Source: an uncultured Alphaproteobacteria bacterium (lineage in GTDB: Bacteria > Pseudomonadota > Alphaproteobacteria > CAAHEQ01 > UBA3637). From it: a stretch of DNA of 5,623 nt. Shown piece by piece: positions 4,467-5,623 of the stretch. The stretch covers positions 1-5,623 of the forward strand of contig CANREI010000078.1 of assembly GCA_947629595.1 (NCBI GenBank), read 5' to 3'. Both the position numbers and the translations under genes were made by a program. A model generated the notes under the pieces. The model searched no databases. It saw only the letters and a program-made list of their open reading frames with translations, and was not told the origin of the DNA. How positions within the stretch are numbered: the stretch's first letter is position 1; the number at the start of each line of letters is the position of its first letter.

Positions 4467-5481
4467 TTTCTTTCTTTAATGCTTCAACATGTTTGATATG
4501 TCCGCCGTAGCCGGTGCCGATGGTGCGCCCGATGCTTCTTATTTTGAATCCGACACAGGTGCGACATTGCACGGCCGTTTCATTGACACAAATTTTGTTC
4601 GGATATAATTCATATAATTTGCGATATTCTCTATCCGTTACATTCGGCATAATCACATTTGCCCCGCATTGAAGCGCCATTAACCGCCCTTGCGGATGCA
4701 GGCTTTCCATAGCGGTTGTGGCGGGAATGTTAATATCCGGCATTAAAAGACGCATGGCCGCCATGGTTCTTAATGCCAATTTTAACGTGCCGCCCTTTTC
4801 TTTTGCCAACGGCGTTTGCAGATGCGGAATAAACGGCCCGATGCCCGCCATATCCACCGGCAGCGATTGCAAATAAAGCAAATCTTCGGCAATAGATTCA
4901 ATACGCTGCCCCGGAAGGCCGACCATAATGCCCGACCCCAGCTCATACCCCAAATCCCGAATCATTAACAAACAGTCATGCCGATGATTCCAACTCATAT
5001 GCGGATCCAGCCGATGATATAAATCTTTATCGGTTGTTTCAATGCGCATTAAATATCTGTCGGCGCCGGCTTCCCGAAAGGCTTTATATTCCTGATACGT
5101 TCTTTCGCCGATGCTTAACGTGACAGCCACATCCAACTTTTTAATTTTTTCAATCACGCGACACAGCTTATCTGTCGTGTAATACATATCTTCACCCGAT
5201 TGCATCACAATGGTTTTAAATCCGAGATGTGCCGCATGAGAAGCCGTTTGAATCAGCTCTTCTTCCGTTAATCGATATCGCTTGATAAGCGCATTGCCGC
5301 GACGAATACCGCAATAAAGACAATTGTTTCGGCAAATATTCGAAAACTCAATCAACCCTCGCAAATGCACCTCATCACCCAGCGTTTCTTTGCGAACGGC
5401 ATCAGCTTTTTGAAACAATGCTTTTTCCTGATTGTCATCTTGAAGCCACTGAATAATTTCTTCTTTTAAATATCGGGGCAT
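4456..5481 (-). CDS. hydE: HydE, radical SAM maturase of [FeFe] hydrogenase
   Basis: The 341-residue protein aligns by eye along its length with Thermotoga maritima HydE (about 348 residues). The radical SAM cluster motif is CRNNCLYC (Cys50, Cys54, Cys57), preceded by 'RGLIEFSN' and followed by 'RYRLTEEEL'. Also present are 'QSGED' (94-98), 'AGADRYLMRIET' (138-149), 'MVGLPGQ' (186-192), 'GIGPFIPH' (213-220), 'NIPATTAM' (251-258) and 'CGANVIMPN' (272-280). The optional second cluster motif CX7CX2C is intact (Cys298, Cys306, Cys309). HydE acts in the cytosol, with HydG and HydF, to build the diiron subcluster of the H-cluster. It separates from biotin synthase by these motifs. The structural hydrogenase, hydF and hydG are not in the window. 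The ATG has a modest AAGAGAA ribosome site and a good promoter at 5515-5542. It heads an operon with the BPL_N gene. Confidence 0.96.
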   Translation of the reverse strand: MPRYLKEEIIQWLQDDNQEKALFQKADAVRKETLGDEVHLRGLIEFSNICRNNCLYCGIRRGNALIKRYRLTEEELIQTASHAAHLGFKTIVMQSGEDMYYTTDKLCRVIEKIKKLDVAVTLSIGERTYQEYKAFREAGADRYLMRIETTDKDLYHRLDPHMSWNHRHDCLLMIRDLGYELGSGIMVGLPGQRIESIAEDLLYLQSLPVDMAGIGPFIPHLQTPLAKEKGGTLKLALRTMAAMRLLMPDINIPATTAMESLHPQGRLMALQCGANVIMPNVTDREYRKLYELYPNKICVNETAVQCRTCVGFKIRSIGRTIGTGYGGHIKHVEALKKENEE

Positions 5482-5514
5482 TTTGTTCTCTTTTCACCTG
5501 ATTTGATTTTGCTG

Positions 5515-5542
5515 ATTTTACTCTTTTTTTCACTTTTGTCAA
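5515..5542 (-). promoter_or_regulatory. Promoter of the hydE operon
   Basis: TTGACA (5542-5537), 16 nt, TAAAAT (5520-5515) on the minus strand; start near 5508 with a leader of about 27 nt. No clear FNR-type TTGAT-N4-ATCAA site is visible nearby, so oxygen control is not supported by the sequence. Confidence 0.65.
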
Positions 5543-5560
5543 TTTGTTATTAAATTGTGT

Positions 5561-5588
5561 TTGCTTATTTTATTTATTTTGCTATATT
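5561..5588 (+). promoter_or_regulatory. Possible promoter of the divergent right-edge gene
   Basis: TTGCTT (5561-5566), 16 nt, TATATT (5583-5588). Start would be near 5595, directly at the ATG. The surrounding sequence is very AT-rich, so chance matches are likely. Confidence 0.4.
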
Positions 5589-5595
5589 AAACGGT

Positions 5596-5623
5596 ATGAA
5601 AATTGATTTAACGCAAAAAATAT
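5596..5623 (+). CDS. Start of a divergent gene cut by the window edge
   Basis: An ATG at 5596 opens a frame reading MKIDLTQKI to the end of the window. No Shine-Dalgarno sequence precedes it, but a -10-like TATATT lies 7 nt upstream, so the mRNA may be leaderless. Nine codons are too few to identify it or to be sure that it is coding. Confidence 0.4.

Noticed and set aside
3690..5481. Biotin biosynthesis/ligation pair
   Set aside because: The radical SAM protein has HydE motifs throughout, including the CX7CX2C second cluster site, and the BPL_N protein lacks a ligase domain.

Overview
The window looks like a piece of a low-GC, anaerobic or fermentative alphaproteobacterium, possibly a host-associated lineage. 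Three things point that way: an HU gene directly followed by tRNA-Val(UAC), a gene pair I know from alphaproteobacteria; a prepilin-like protein with an 'RSMIEMLGVLAII' N-terminus; and a clear HydE, the radical SAM maturase of [FeFe] hydrogenase. Taxonomy is inferred from these features, not from a search.

Layout, left to right. Almost everything is on the minus strand. At 1-379 is the N-terminal part of a gene with a GTG start, possibly a glycosyltransferase, behind a perfect TTGACA-N17-TATAAT promoter. At 539-1990 is a 483-residue pilin-like protein: prepilin leader, membrane helix, cysteine-rich repeats and a C-terminal C-type-lectin-like region. Upstream of it, 2199-2405 holds a strong candidate for an unannotated structured RNA with its own consensus promoter, several hairpins, an 18-bp long-range helix and an intrinsic terminator. 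It lies in the same direction as the pilin-like gene, so it may be an independent RNA or a regulatory leader.

At 2464-2848 is a non-coding stretch of nested palindromes. Three of them share a GTGT foot, a GC-rich stem and a 9-nt loop on the minus strand, as REP-type elements do; two of these lie in perfect 38-bp direct repeats 105 bp apart. Then come tRNA-Val (2925-3001) with its terminator, and an HU gene (3059-3337). The apparent tRNA promoter is embedded in the HU terminator hairpin. The 352-bp gap upstream of HU contains its promoter, a 15-bp operator-like palindrome and two AT-only or nearly AT-only palindromes.

At 3690-5481 is a two-gene operon, hydE followed by a stand-alone BPL_N (glutamine-amidotransferase-like) gene, overlapping by 11 nt. 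At the right edge a divergent gene begins at 5596, possibly translated from a leaderless mRNA.

Five minus-strand promoters carry an exact TTGACA -35 element, suggesting an ordinary housekeeping sigma factor. The genes do not form one pathway: they are a surface module on the left, an informational module (HU and tRNA) in the middle and a hydrogenase-maturation operon on the right.
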